64,000 nt of DNA. Origin: Reichenbachiella sp. (GTDB taxonomy: Bacteria; Bacteroidota; Bacteroidia; Cytophagales; Cyclobacteriaceae). The first letter of the stretch is position 1. Each line of letters begins with the position of its first letter. The notes below the pieces were generated by a model. That model did not search any database. It was given only the letters and a program-made list of their open reading frames with translations, and was not told where the DNA came from. The translations under genes and the position numbers were made by a program. The stretch is taken from contig NZ_JAWPMM010000001.1 of the NCBI RefSeq assembly GCF_033344935.1, positions 3,458,001 to 3,522,000 of the forward strand. The letters are read 5' to 3'. Below, piece by piece: positions 24,955-35,100 of the stretch.

Positions 24955-26283
24955 TTAGTTCTTGAGAAATTCTCCGTTGCGGTTCGTTTTCATCAGAGAC
25001 ATCATCGTAGCGCTACCTCCAAAATGTACGGTGGCGGCTATCACTAATGTACCATCGGCTCGACGAATAATTGCATTTCCAGCATCATTTTGAACGCTTC
25101 CATATTCCTGCACTTCCTCTTCGTATACCTCACCAATTCCATTGGTTGGTAACAGGAGAATTTCATCCTCTCGAGGATCCGCTGCCGCGTCACTAAATGA
25201 CTTTACACTACCCACAACAAAAAAGCCACCGCTTGATGTTTGAGCTACATCAGCACCTACCGTATTCCAATTTTCTGATGTAGATCTTGGGTAGGTAAGT
25301 TGTTTAATGTCAGCCGTCCCTAGGCTCCTTGTGGTTTTGATTAAAAACGCGTATTGGCTACTTCCCGCCCCAGTAGTACCTACTATGGCAATACCAGGAT
25401 TAGTATAAATCATGTTTACAGCCTCATCATCATTATTAGTCCCATATTCAACTTTATTGTCTTCATTACCACTAGTGATATCAAATTCCTCTACCATTAC
25501 GTCAACCAAGCCTAAACCTATGCCCCCTGTTGAGGTAATCGAAGCCATATAGAAATATCTACCATCAGCCTCTAATAAAGTTTTTCCATAATCATCTTCA
25601 GAAAAGCCCTTTATTCTTTCCCAATCGGTGGTCGCCAAATCTTTTGTGATTTTCATCAATAAAATACTATTATCCAGCGCCGATGGATCATTTGAGCCTG
25701 ACACCACAGAACCCAATACAATCAAATCATCTCCAGAAAGCAACACATCTGCACCACTTGTTTCCTTGAATTCAGGCACATAGCTCGGATTGGATGAAGC
25801 TCTTTCGTCAAAATATCTATATACAAGCGAGTTTTCTATTGTAAAACCTGTGGAACTAAGACTCAAATCAACAAGAAAAAGGTGATCCACTGGAATCTGA
25901 TCCAAATCATCATCTTCTCTATCGTATGTAGAGGTTCCTATAATATAAAGTCTATTGTTTATATCATCATAATACATTTTGGAAGGAATATCCACAGTAT
26001 TAGTAGTGTCATCATTGTTGATAACCCCTTCCCACAATCTATTGCCGGCAGTATCGGTTCTCACTAAATAATAATCAGAATTATCTACATCTGAACGCGA
26101 GCCTAATATCAAAAAACCATCACCCAAGTCCAGCAGGTCTATTGCCTTTTCCTCAGACTCTGAGCCGTAGTATTTAATGAAAATCTCTGACTGATCTAGA
26201 CTATTAGGGTCTTCGCTCATACAGCCAAAGAGCCATATAATGCATAAAAAACAAAGAAGAGGTAAATGGAATCTTCTATTCAT
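24955..26283 (-). CDS. Propeller-like surface lipoprotein
   Basis: This 442-residue protein has a type II signal sequence ending in LFGC, so it should be a lipoprotein, probably in the outer membrane. The body contains repeated blades on the theme G-D-G-F-L-I-L-G-S ... Y-Y-L-V-R-T-D-T-A-G-N-R-L-W, including GIAIVGTTGAG and GGFFVVGSVKS. This resembles bacterial beta-propeller proteins. No catalytic motif is visible. Its start overlaps the end of the barrel gene by 8 nt, so the two are probably translated together. It is the last gene before the giant adhesin gene. The function is unknown; accessory attachment or sensing for the adjacent system is inference. Confidence 0.75.
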   Translation of the reverse strand: MNRRFHLPLLCFLCIIWLFGCMSEDPNSLDQSEIFIKYYGSESEEKAIDLLDLGDGFLILGSRSDVDNSDYYLVRTDTAGNRLWEGVINNDDTTNTVDIPSKMYYDDINNRLYIIGTSTYDREDDDLDQIPVDHLFLVDLSLSSTGFTIENSLVYRYFDERASSNPSYVPEFKETSGADVLLSGDDLIVLGSVVSGSNDPSALDNSILLMKITKDLATTDWERIKGFSEDDYGKTLLEADGRYFYMASITSTGGIGLGLVDVMVEEFDITSGNEDNKVEYGTNNDDEAVNMIYTNPGIAIVGTTGAGSSQYAFLIKTTRSLGTADIKQLTYPRSTSENWNTVGADVAQTSSGGFFVVGSVKSFSDAAADPREDEILLLPTNGIGEVYEEEVQEYGSVQNDAGNAIIRRADGTLVIAATVHFGGSATMMSLMKTNRNGEFLKN

Positions 26284-27418
26284 CAGTTTTGTTTTTCTTC
26301 TTACTAAATTTCTTTTCTAACTTTTTATTAGAGTACTTCTTAGGTTTATAAATAGACATAATATAACCAAATGAAGCGCTCAAATTATTGACTATCTTAT
26401 CATCATCAACATGAGCCATGTCAAATAGAAGCCTTTCATTGTTATATCTATATTTAGTTCTAACCGTATTTGCTCCTGCCATATTGTACCTTATTTCAAA
26501 TAGCAGAAAATTCGTTTTGGCCTTAAGTTTAACACCAGCACCCGCAAAGTATGCCCAATTCCATTCTTTACGCATTTGATTATCCAACAAGGAAAGACTA
26601 GTCAGTTGTCTGGTAGCTGTACCTGCTCTACTACCTGAAATAGAACTATCAAAAAGGTAATCTATAGAAAGACCAAGTGTAACATATGGAATAAGATTGC
26701 CTATTGGATAGCCATATCTTACCATAACCGGCACCTTGAATTGACTTTGCGTTTCTGTGAGTGACACCACAAAATTTGTAGACTCAGGATAAAGATCAGT
26801 CAATGAGGTTATGCTGTTGTACCCAACATCGTACTTTGTTTGAGACCAACCTAACCCTCCCAAAACTTCTAGATTATCAATTATTGTATATTCAAATGTA
26901 AGTTCTGCTTGAAATCCAAGTCCGGCCTTAAACTCTTTGGTGACTTCATCAAGATTTGAATAAGAGCCAAACTCCCCAATCGAACGAATGAAGGTCTGAT
27001 TCACACCAACCTTTGCCCCTATTCTAAAAATCGGTTCCGAACGATATTTATCAAACAAATACTTTAATTCAATGGGGTCATCCGGACTAAGCGGATGTTC
27101 AGGATCAGCAGTCAATAAATTAATAACTGCATCCTCTGCCTCCGGACCATTATCATTGAAAAGGTGAACCAAAGCCAATAGTCTGTACGCTCTAATTTTT
27201 TCTTCTTTCGAAAAACCTCCTTTGTTAAAGCATTTAACTTTTTTTCCGTTTAGTAGTTCAGGTATTCCACTCAGACTACCTGCATCAAACATATCCTCCG
27301 CCTGATTTAGCTTCTGAGTACAATTCAGTTCGCGCTGTTGAGCCAGAAGCCCTTGATTACTCCAAAAAAGTAAAATTCCAAAAAAGAAAACTGCCGATGT
27401 TAATCTCATCTTGATCAT
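26276..27418 (-). CDS. Outer-membrane beta-barrel protein with periplasmic helical N-domain
   Basis: The 380-residue product has a signal peptide ending near LLAQQ. Residues 30-125 form a helical, TPR-like region (CTQKLNQAEDMFDAG, AYRLLALVHLFND, DPEHPLSPDDPIEL). From about residue 130 the sequence alternates as in PorT-like/OMP barrels (FRIGAKVGVNQTF, GLGFQAELTFEYTI, NFLLFEIRYNMAG). The C-terminal tail after about 350 is very Lys-rich (KKYSNKKLEKKFSKKK), which is unusual for a barrel. It overlaps the NTPase gene by ATGA at 27415-27418, implying coupled translation. The N-domain is predicted periplasmic, facing the WD40 part of the NTPase. No specific transport role can be assigned. Confidence 0.8.
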   Translation of the reverse strand: MIKMRLTSAVFFFGILLFWSNQGLLAQQRELNCTQKLNQAEDMFDAGSLSGIPELLNGKKVKCFNKGGFSKEEKIRAYRLLALVHLFNDNGPEAEDAVINLLTADPEHPLSPDDPIELKYLFDKYRSEPIFRIGAKVGVNQTFIRSIGEFGSYSNLDEVTKEFKAGLGFQAELTFEYTIIDNLEVLGGLGWSQTKYDVGYNSITSLTDLYPESTNFVVSLTETQSQFKVPVMVRYGYPIGNLIPYVTLGLSIDYLFDSSISGSRAGTATRQLTSLSLLDNQMRKEWNWAYFAGAGVKLKAKTNFLLFEIRYNMAGANTVRTKYRYNNERLLFDMAHVDDDKIVNNLSASFGYIMSIYKPKKYSNKKLEKKFSKKKNKTDE

Positions 27419-30400
27419 TGATTATCCTCTCGTTTAGGTTTGCCTTCACAGGTTTCTTCATAGTCAATGCCTGCTCCTACATAAGCCCTCCATGAATTAT
27501 CGCTTAGATTGTGAGCAACTTTCGGATCGCCGCAAATCTTCTCTGCCATTTCATCAGGACGCGTTGGCCAATATCTAATGATACCATCACCAGCACCGGT
27601 CATCAAAGTTTTTCCATCAGGAGAGAATGCAGCAGACCACACCCATTTCTTGCTTCCTCTACCTGTCCCATGATCATCCAAGATCAAAGGTAGATCATTA
27701 AGGTACTCCATCACCCATACTCGTGCTGTACCATCAAAACTAGTTGAAGCCAACAACGAATTATCTTCACTAAATTCTAGATCAGTAATTTTAGCTGAAT
27801 GTCCAGTTAACCTTCTAATTTGCTTTCCTTCTTTCATATCCCAAAGAATCACATCACCTTCCTCATCTCCAATGGCTATGATATCTCCTTTCTTATTGAA
27901 GGAAATAGCATGTACTGGAGCTCCATCCTTGATATAAAGTGATTTTTCTTCGTTTTCATTTTCAAGATCCCAGAGATAAACGCTTCCAGACTCACTACCA
28001 CCAGCTAGGTATCTGCCATCAGGGCTCAAAGCCAATGCTTTAACTCTTGAAGCGACTCTCGCTATTTCAGTATTGGTCTTGAAGTTATTCATCCGAATAA
28101 CTTTGTCACCAGAAGAAGAGATAAATCCTTTTTCATTTGCTAAAAACACCAAATCAAATACTGTCCCTGAATGACCTGATAAGGCTTTTGGCTCCCCTCC
28201 TTTATTTTTCAAATCGTAGAGTAAAATCTGATCATCCTCGCTACCTACGGCCAGCCAGCGTTCATTTGGATCCAAATCTACTACTCGATTAACTGCATTA
28301 TTATCTATAAGAACCTTGCTCGTCTTTTTGTCATTGGTCATATCCCAAAACAAGAGCTTCCCATCACTTCCTGCTGAGAACAAATGATCTCCATCATTAG
28401 CAAACCTTACGGAACGTACAGCATTACCAGCCACATGCCCTTTATAATGGTTGAATATGTCTGTGGAATCAGTAAACAATAGCTCCTTATAAGCATAATA
28501 TACACCAGAGTAAATATCAGCATTATAATCCTTCACCCCATGTTCCTTATCAAATTTCCAAGCTTGTCTTGCAATCAATGCTTTTTGCTCCACATCATCA
28601 TCAATACCTTTGGATTTAATCGCCATAGAGTTGGCAATTGCCTGATAACGAAGCGCTTGCGCCTGTAGCCTAGCTAGCTCAGCACGATTGGCGTTATCCT
28701 CAGCAAGTTTAGTTTGCTTTTTAGCCTCTTCGGCATTTGCCTCAGCTAATTTTTGTTGTTCGACTGCTCTGGCCTGAGCTTGAACTGCTAGCTTTCTTTG
28801 CTCTTCTGCTTTTTGCTTTTCAAGTTCCGCTTGCTGTCGAGCAATATCTGCTTTTTCTTTTTCTTCCTCAGCTCTTCTTTGCTCAATAAGCGCTCTAGCT
28901 GCTGCCTCTGTAGCTTTCTTTTCCTGTTCTAGAGCTTTCGCCTCGTTTTCCTCAGCCTTCTTCAAGTTTAATTCTGCCAACAAAGTCTGCTTAGTTGCTT
29001 CCTCCGCCTTGATGTTTGCAAACACTACAAAGAAAATACACACCAACATAGCAAAACCTAGCACCATGGCAACAATCCTTGATCGCTGTAGCGCTCTTTT
29101 TTGTAAGAGCTCCTTATTTCGCTGTTCAGTTTCGTACGCCTTTTTACTGGTTTCCAAGAAAACCATTGTTCGCTCAAAGGCTGGATCATAACGCTGTCCC
29201 CAAACTAAGGTCGGCTTGTTTTCTTCTTGCCAGTTGAGTGCCAATTGTAGATCAGGCATCTTCCACAGACCAGCTCTACCTAACTGAAAACGCTCAGCAG
29301 ATTCCGCCAATTTCAAATACATCTCAGCAGATCTTGATTCCTCATCCAACCAAGATTTTAATCTCGTCCAGATCCTCATCAATGATTCATGAGAAATATC
29401 AATTACAGTATCCGAATCCAATCTAATCCCATGTGGGGGCATTAATAGCGTCCTACCAGGTTCACGGAACTTATCTACTACACGAGTTACTTCTTCTTCA
29501 TTCACACCAGAAATGGCGGCAATAGTAGACAGTTTCGTCGGACGTCTAATTCCGGACGTCTCCGTACCTCTTTCGGTCAATGCCTTAAACATAGATTCGC
29601 ATATTTGCTGCTCACGTTTAGACAGCGAATCAAAAGCTTCATTCGCATGCTGAGAAAGTGCTTCCCTCAACGTACCTATTGCATTGTAATGCTTTAGGTC
29701 CATTGGTTCGCCTTCTTTCTTATATTCTTTCCAGAATTGCCAAGTACGCATTAAGGCATGTTGCAAAATTGGTAGCTGATCCGGATTGTCTCCTACGTCA
29801 TTAAGTAACTGCTGAGTCAAACGAGGGGCTATTTTACCTCCTCCAACAGCCACAGGACCTTCAATAGCCAATCGCTTTTGATCTCTTGTCATTTGAGGGA
29901 TCAAATAGTGACTGTCGTTGATCATTTGGGTAAGATCTGGGAAAGCCGCACAATCACCAATAAAATCAGAACGCATAGTCAGCGCCACATAGATCGGTGC
30001 ATCGTATTGATGAACTGCTTCTAACAGCAGATTTACAAATGCCGAAGATTCATCCAAATCTGAAGACAAGGTCTCTAATTTTTTATATCTAAAAAGCTCT
30101 TCAAACTGATCGACAAGAACCAAGACATTTTCTTGATCAGATGATTTTAGCTGTTTTACCGCTTCTATTAAACCCAGAGAACTACTTCGAAGTACCGTCG
30201 AGGTAATAGTCTTTCTAATCAGTTGTTCCTCATCATCAAGATCATTATACACCTGATCTTTCTTTAATAGAGCCTCCGCCAAATTGTCGATGGGACCACC
30301 ACCAGGGCGGGTAACCACAATTCGCCAGTTAGACCCTGCTTGCGTCATGAATCCTCCATAAAGTGTAGGAATCAAACCACAATACATTAAAGAAGACTTG

Positions 30401-30597
30401 CCACTACCAGACGCTCCAAGAATACCAACAAATTTATTCTCAGAGAGCTTCATCAGTACCTCATCGCTTTGTCCTTCACGGCCAAAGAATAAATGACTCT
30501 CCTCTATTCCAAAAGGCCTTAGGCCTGGAAATGGGTCAACAAACTGCGTAATATCAGCTTGTTGTTCTTGTCCGATTTCTAATTCTTTTTCGCTCAT
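27415..30597 (-). CDS. nSTAND1-type NTPase with one membrane segment, coiled coil and WD40 propeller
   Basis: The 1,060-residue protein begins with the nSTAND1 signature PFPGLRPF...FFGRE (residues 22-40). Walker A is GASGSGKSS (61-69), Walker B VLVLVDQFEE (158-167), and a TMRSDF sensor-like segment lies at 207-212. A winged-helix-like region with ISHESLMRIW is near 401-410. A single hydrophobic segment spans about 508-527, followed by an Ala/Glu/Lys-rich coiled coil (530-660) and WD40 blades (about 700-1040; VRSVRFANDGDHLFSAGSDG, SLLASTSFDGTARVW). STAND NTPases are signal-gated switches that assemble on ligand binding. Basic residues before the membrane segment suggest the NTPase is cytoplasmic and the WD40 part periplasmic. 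The start overlaps the TIR-like gene stop in a TAATG. Confidence 0.9.
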   Translation of the reverse strand: MSEKELEIGQEQQADITQFVDPFPGLRPFGIEESHLFFGREGQSDEVLMKLSENKFVGILGASGSGKSSLMYCGLIPTLYGGFMTQAGSNWRIVVTRPGGGPIDNLAEALLKKDQVYNDLDDEEQLIRKTITSTVLRSSSLGLIEAVKQLKSSDQENVLVLVDQFEELFRYKKLETLSSDLDESSAFVNLLLEAVHQYDAPIYVALTMRSDFIGDCAAFPDLTQMINDSHYLIPQMTRDQKRLAIEGPVAVGGGKIAPRLTQQLLNDVGDNPDQLPILQHALMRTWQFWKEYKKEGEPMDLKHYNAIGTLREALSQHANEAFDSLSKREQQICESMFKALTERGTETSGIRRPTKLSTIAAISGVNEEEVTRVVDKFREPGRTLLMPPHGIRLDSDTVIDISHESLMRIWTRLKSWLDEESRSAEMYLKLAESAERFQLGRAGLWKMPDLQLALNWQEENKPTLVWGQRYDPAFERTMVFLETSKKAYETEQRNKELLQKRALQRSRIVAMVLGFAMLVCIFFVVFANIKAEEATKQTLLAELNLKKAEENEAKALEQEKKATEAAARALIEQRRAEEEKEKADIARQQAELEKQKAEEQRKLAVQAQARAVEQQKLAEANAEEAKKQTKLAEDNANRAELARLQAQALRYQAIANSMAIKSKGIDDDVEQKALIARQAWKFDKEHGVKDYNADIYSGVYYAYKELLFTDSTDIFNHYKGHVAGNAVRSVRFANDGDHLFSAGSDGKLLFWDMTNDKKTSKVLIDNNAVNRVVDLDPNERWLAVGSEDDQILLYDLKNKGGEPKALSGHSGTVFDLVFLANEKGFISSSGDKVIRMNNFKTNTEIARVASRVKALALSPDGRYLAGGSESGSVYLWDLENENEEKSLYIKDGAPVHAISFNKKGDIIAIGDEEGDVILWDMKEGKQIRRLTGHSAKITDLEFSEDNSLLASTSFDGTARVWVMEYLNDLPLILDDHGTGRGSKKWVWSAAFSPDGKTLMTGAGDGIIRYWPTRPDEMAEKICGDPKVAHNLSDNSWRAYVGAGIDYEETCEGKPKREDNQ

Positions 30598-32093
30598 TAG
30601 TCTTGTAGTTTAGCTAAAAAGGGTTCTATTTTTTTTGGTTCAAACGTCCCATCTCCCAAAACCAGGGTACCTGAGTTATTTACCAAATTATTCACCTTAC
30701 TGTTATCTTCCGTAAAAATTGCAGTGGCTTTCATCGGCTTGGTTCTTCCAAAGCCAGGAGCTTTTAATAAATCCTGCATTTTTGTTCTTATCCATTCTGG
30801 CGAAGACTTGCCAAAGTAGATCAAAGATGCATCACAACGTCTTAAGTTTTCCTGATGCAAATATCTTAAATCCATGAGGTCACCTTCAAACATTGAGGTG
30901 ACCACACTAAAACCTTTCTCTTTCAAACAGTCCATAACAGGCTTCACTGCGTCACTGTCTAATTGATCACAGATTAAATAGATCAAATTCCCATCCTCTG
31001 GCAACTGTTCATCTACCTCAATTTCTTTTGCTTTGAAGCGACCTCCAGTTACAAGTTCTTCTCTGATAATAGACTTTAACTCTTGCAATGGAATTTGTAA
31101 AACTTCTGCTTCATCTAGTGATGCCGCATCACTCTTAAGGTCCTCAATGAATATCTTCTGTCGTTCACTAACATTTTTCAAATCTGGTGAAAGCCAGATT
31201 AAACGACTAAATTTCTCTCCTCCCCCATGCTTTACATTGTAATCGTGAATGTCATGAGTATGCTTGGATGCAATTTGATTTTGAATATCCACAACAGAGA
31301 GCTCAGAACCTGCTGGCTTATAGCCATAATCTTCTCCTATAAGGTGAATTGAAAGACAACATCTATCCAAATCCTGCTTGATCAACGGCTCCAAAGCATG
31401 CACATCTTTGGGTAAAGATTGATCTGGCAATACCCTATACCCATGTCTTATTAGCTCTCTCTTGACAGTGTCTCTTTGAATAATCATATCCACACCAGAA
31501 TTAGCTAAATAAATGGTCTTATCTTTTCCTACTTCTTTTTCTTCCTTCTTTTTTGTGCCGAGTTCTTCGAGCTTAGTCTGAATTTGGTAAATGTCATAAG
31601 ACATATCCACCATTTTCATCCAGTAGCTTCTTTCAGCTTCATTTCCAAAGAATCTTTTAAACTCTTGAGGTTCCCCGGTCAAAGGATCAATATGAAAGAA
31701 ATCATACGATAGAATATCTGAATATTCAGGTAAAAACTCATCCACATCAATCGGAAACTTGATCACTTTGAATAGTCTAGATAGGCCTACCATTGAAAGT
31801 GTATTACTTTCTTTAGCCGTACTTGCGAAAAGATTCACTCCATTAATCAAGGTTGGATTGTTTAGAAAGTCTTTCGACAGAATCGACACTAGTACGCCAC
31901 TTGAAGAATATAAATCTACATGACTATCATTCTCCGACACCATTTTTATATTCGGTTGTTTTCCCGAAACCTGCTCTAAGAGCGTAGTAAGAAACTTATA
32001 AAAATTAGTCACCCAACCTTTACTAGATCCACCTCCTATAGGTTGATCATCAGCGGTATGATAGGCAAGCAATATTTCTTGTTCGATATTCAT
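30597..32093 (-). CDS. Triple TIR-like domain protein
   Basis: The 498-residue protein has no signal peptide and appears cytoplasmic. Three Rossmann-like units can be seen. Residues 1-95 look like a TIR domain (EILLAYHTADDQ, GWVTNFYKFL, VLVSILSKDF). Residues 190-350 look like the DUF4062/TIR-like type (TIYLANSGVDM, RDTVKRELIRHGYRVLP, CCLSIHLIGEDYG). Residues 368-498 form a third alpha/beta unit (NLIYLICDQLD, EKGFSVVTS, CDASLIYFGKS). TIR-type domains either bind partners or hydrolyse NAD. I cannot point to a convincing catalytic Glu, so enzymatic activity is open. It sits immediately upstream of, and overlaps, the nSTAND1 NTPase gene, which suggests the two proteins act together. Confidence 0.7.
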   Translation of the reverse strand: MNIEQEILLAYHTADDQPIGGGSSKGWVTNFYKFLTTLLEQVSGKQPNIKMVSENDSHVDLYSSSGVLVSILSKDFLNNPTLINGVNLFASTAKESNTLSMVGLSRLFKVIKFPIDVDEFLPEYSDILSYDFFHIDPLTGEPQEFKRFFGNEAERSYWMKMVDMSYDIYQIQTKLEELGTKKKEEKEVGKDKTIYLANSGVDMIIQRDTVKRELIRHGYRVLPDQSLPKDVHALEPLIKQDLDRCCLSIHLIGEDYGYKPAGSELSVVDIQNQIASKHTHDIHDYNVKHGGGEKFSRLIWLSPDLKNVSERQKIFIEDLKSDAASLDEAEVLQIPLQELKSIIREELVTGGRFKAKEIEVDEQLPEDGNLIYLICDQLDSDAVKPVMDCLKEKGFSVVTSMFEGDLMDLRYLHQENLRRCDASLIYFGKSSPEWIRTKMQDLLKAPGFGRTKPMKATAIFTEDNSKVNNLVNNSGTLVLGDGTFEPKKIEPFLAKLQD

Positions 32094-32118
32094 TGGCTCA
32101 ATATTTTGTTAGCTGGTT

Positions 32119-35100
32119 TTAATGGAATATTGATTCTTCTACTTCTTCTGCAATTTCTGCTTCATTAACGATGGTTAAAATTCCATCCACCATTTCTATA
32201 TTTCTTGATACAGCATCGTACAACTCACCTTTCTCTATTGTGAGCAGTAAACTCTCTGTGTCTGATACCAAGGAATATGGGCTAGCATCCGATGCAAGGA
32301 TTAGTTTATGTCCTATAATATCCTTTTTCTCTAAATCCTTAACATCACCATTTTCGTAAGTGGCCTTCAATTTCCCTTTAATTACAATATAAACGGGAGC
32401 ATCACCTGAATCCCCCATCTCCATTATGGTGGTGTTAGGCTCAACCATTATTTCCTCAAATCTTTTGGCCAAATCCAAAAGGATTACTCCTGGGATATCC
32501 ATGAAAGACGGTATTTGCTTAAGCAAAATGGCCCGCTCTATAATTAATAGTTTTTGATGGAATTTCTCCTCATTAGACTTAAAAACAGGAGGCACAATCG
32601 CCTTATCTAGTTTTTTCTTTACAGAGCCCTTCAAGCGTTTGGTGTGATATTGGTATTGATCCTGATCCAACTTGTAAATAACAGCGGCTGCTGTCTGAAC
32701 CATCGTATCATCAGGATTAAACAAATTGGCAATTAGGTCGTCTGTTACACGCTGTCCTCTCATTAAGGTCAATTTGTACATCGCCAGACATTTCGTCCAC
32801 TTGTTGATATTATTATAGTCCCTGTTTACAATCTGAAGAAGCAAATCGGAATAATCTTCAAAACTCTCTGGAGGATAGAAATCATGAAGCTTTACCAATT
32901 TATCTTTTGGATCATCATCGTCCAAAACAGCCGTCAGCTTAGGACGGAGAATTTCATCTACGAATATCCCTAGCATTTCAATTCCAAAAGAAACACTATC
33001 TGTCGTACCCACCTCAATATTGTCTCTTACAAGCTTAATACTTTGCGCATCGTAAATCATGGCAAGTAGCATAAACAAGTGCTCGTAGTTCTTTTTGTTT
33101 TCTTCTTCAAAAGCCTGGACGATGAACTTATCAAAGGCATCGTCTCTGGGGATTTCCAACAAAGCCTTAATGTTCCAGGTCAAATCACTAATGGTACTAT
33201 CAATCGCTAGTTTTATTCTGGCAGCATGGAAATCTTTGGCTTCAAAGCCAATAAAACTCAATGAAAGTAATAATTCAGAAATAATATTTTTATCTGGAAA
33301 GTCAATTTTCTTCCAAAGCATTTCGATTGCTTGCTTTCCTCCCACCTTACCAAAAATCTGCATAATTCGGATCATGGCATCGAGTTCCTGACCTGTTTTG
33401 TAAAAAGCAGAATCTATGGCATGAAACATGGTTTCTCCAGAAGAAATCAATGCAGAATCAGCTACATTACTGTATGCGGGTAAATGAAGGTTTTCTATCA
33501 AAATCGACCAAAACTCCGGTCGTTTTAACTTGCCTGCACTGACCATGGCGGCCTTTCTTACTGCAGGGTTGATGTCTCGCAAAAGCTCAACTAGGAACGG
33601 AACAAACTTGTCATCTTCTAATTTGGCCAATGACCGAGCTGCATAAATTCTGTCCTGAATGTCAGTAGATCTTACTAGTTTTTTTATTCCCACTTCAGTA
33701 AGCTCGTAATCCACCATTTCCTTCAAGGCTTTGATGGTCTCAATCCCTATTCGTTTGACATCTTCGTCCTCTTCCTTTCTAATCTCTCTTGCTAAAATCT
33801 CAAGTGTATTAAAACTCTTAAGTTCATTCAATCTCTGATAGGCGTAAATTCTAATGTGCTTATGCTCAGACCGAATGAAATCCAACAATGAGTAGTCCAG
33901 CATAATTGGCTCCATACGTTCAAGAAGCTTTAGCGCATTTAAAATCCTCTCGGGATTTCTCTTACGTAATTCATTCTTTAAAACATTTACCGTATTGTGA
34001 TCATTTCTTGTTCCAGACCCTTGCAGTTTCGATTTTTGATCCTCCAAGGTCTTTTTCAATTCCTTCTTATACTCTACATATAGCTTGCCCGCATAGAAAA
34101 TAATCAGACCAGCTAACACCATAATGAAGTAGGCATAATGGATCAACTTAAAGAAAGTCAAAGTACCCAATGCGATTTGCAGTGCACCAGCTGAGAGGAC
34201 AGCAATTTCATTCACAACACCTTCAACTCTAGATTGAATATCAAATCTAATTTTCACATCGAAGGGTAGGAAGAACAATTTAAATGCGGGGTTTTCCAAA
34301 GCATCTTTTAACGAAGAAGTAAACACTTTTCCTACTACCAAAAAGATAAAGAAGAATAGAAAGTCGTCTGTCTTGATATCATACACAAACAAATGCCCAG
34401 AAAAGATTGCTCCTAATGTAAAGAGTGCAAGGATCAATGGCATCACCATTAAAGAAACACGTAGACCATACCTGCCAATGATAATATCATTGATAAAACT
34501 CTGAATGATGAAACTAAGAAGCATAACAATACCATTCGTAAATGATAAAAATGTCCTTAGCTCTGTTTCATCAGGGTACATAATCTCCGTGGCTGATAAA
34601 TAGACGAAGTTTGCAAAAACTGCTGAGGCCATTGAGAATACCATAAACACACAAAGCATTCTTAGGTATTTATCTTTGATCAAGTCTAAATAAGTGACTT
34701 TTCTTACTTTGGCATCAGTAGGCCTCACTTTGGTGGCAGAATCCAAATTAAAATCTTTAACTATCCAAATAGCAAAAACCAAAATTCCAAAAGCAGCTAT
34801 CGTTGACATCAAAAGCAGATCATGGGTCTCATTGATCAAACCCAAGGCAGACAAAATTGGAATGGAGAAGAAAGCGATCATAGTCGCTACCAATTGTCCT
34901 GTATCAATACCTCCAATAATTCTTTTGGCTTGCTTCAGATCCCAAATTCTACCAAAAACACCCCAAAAAGACAATACAGTAATAGAGATTAGAGGTCCCA
35001 TCATTACGAAAAGTATAAATGGCAAATAGTGAAACCCTAAATGGTCAGTTCTATAATCTGTATACCAAAAAGCAAATCTGATACTCGCTATAAACAGGAA

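Noticed and set aside
25882-34103. Plus-strand open frames inside the STAND cluster
   Set aside because: They run antisense to well-supported domains of the minus-strand genes and show no ribosome-binding site or family pattern.
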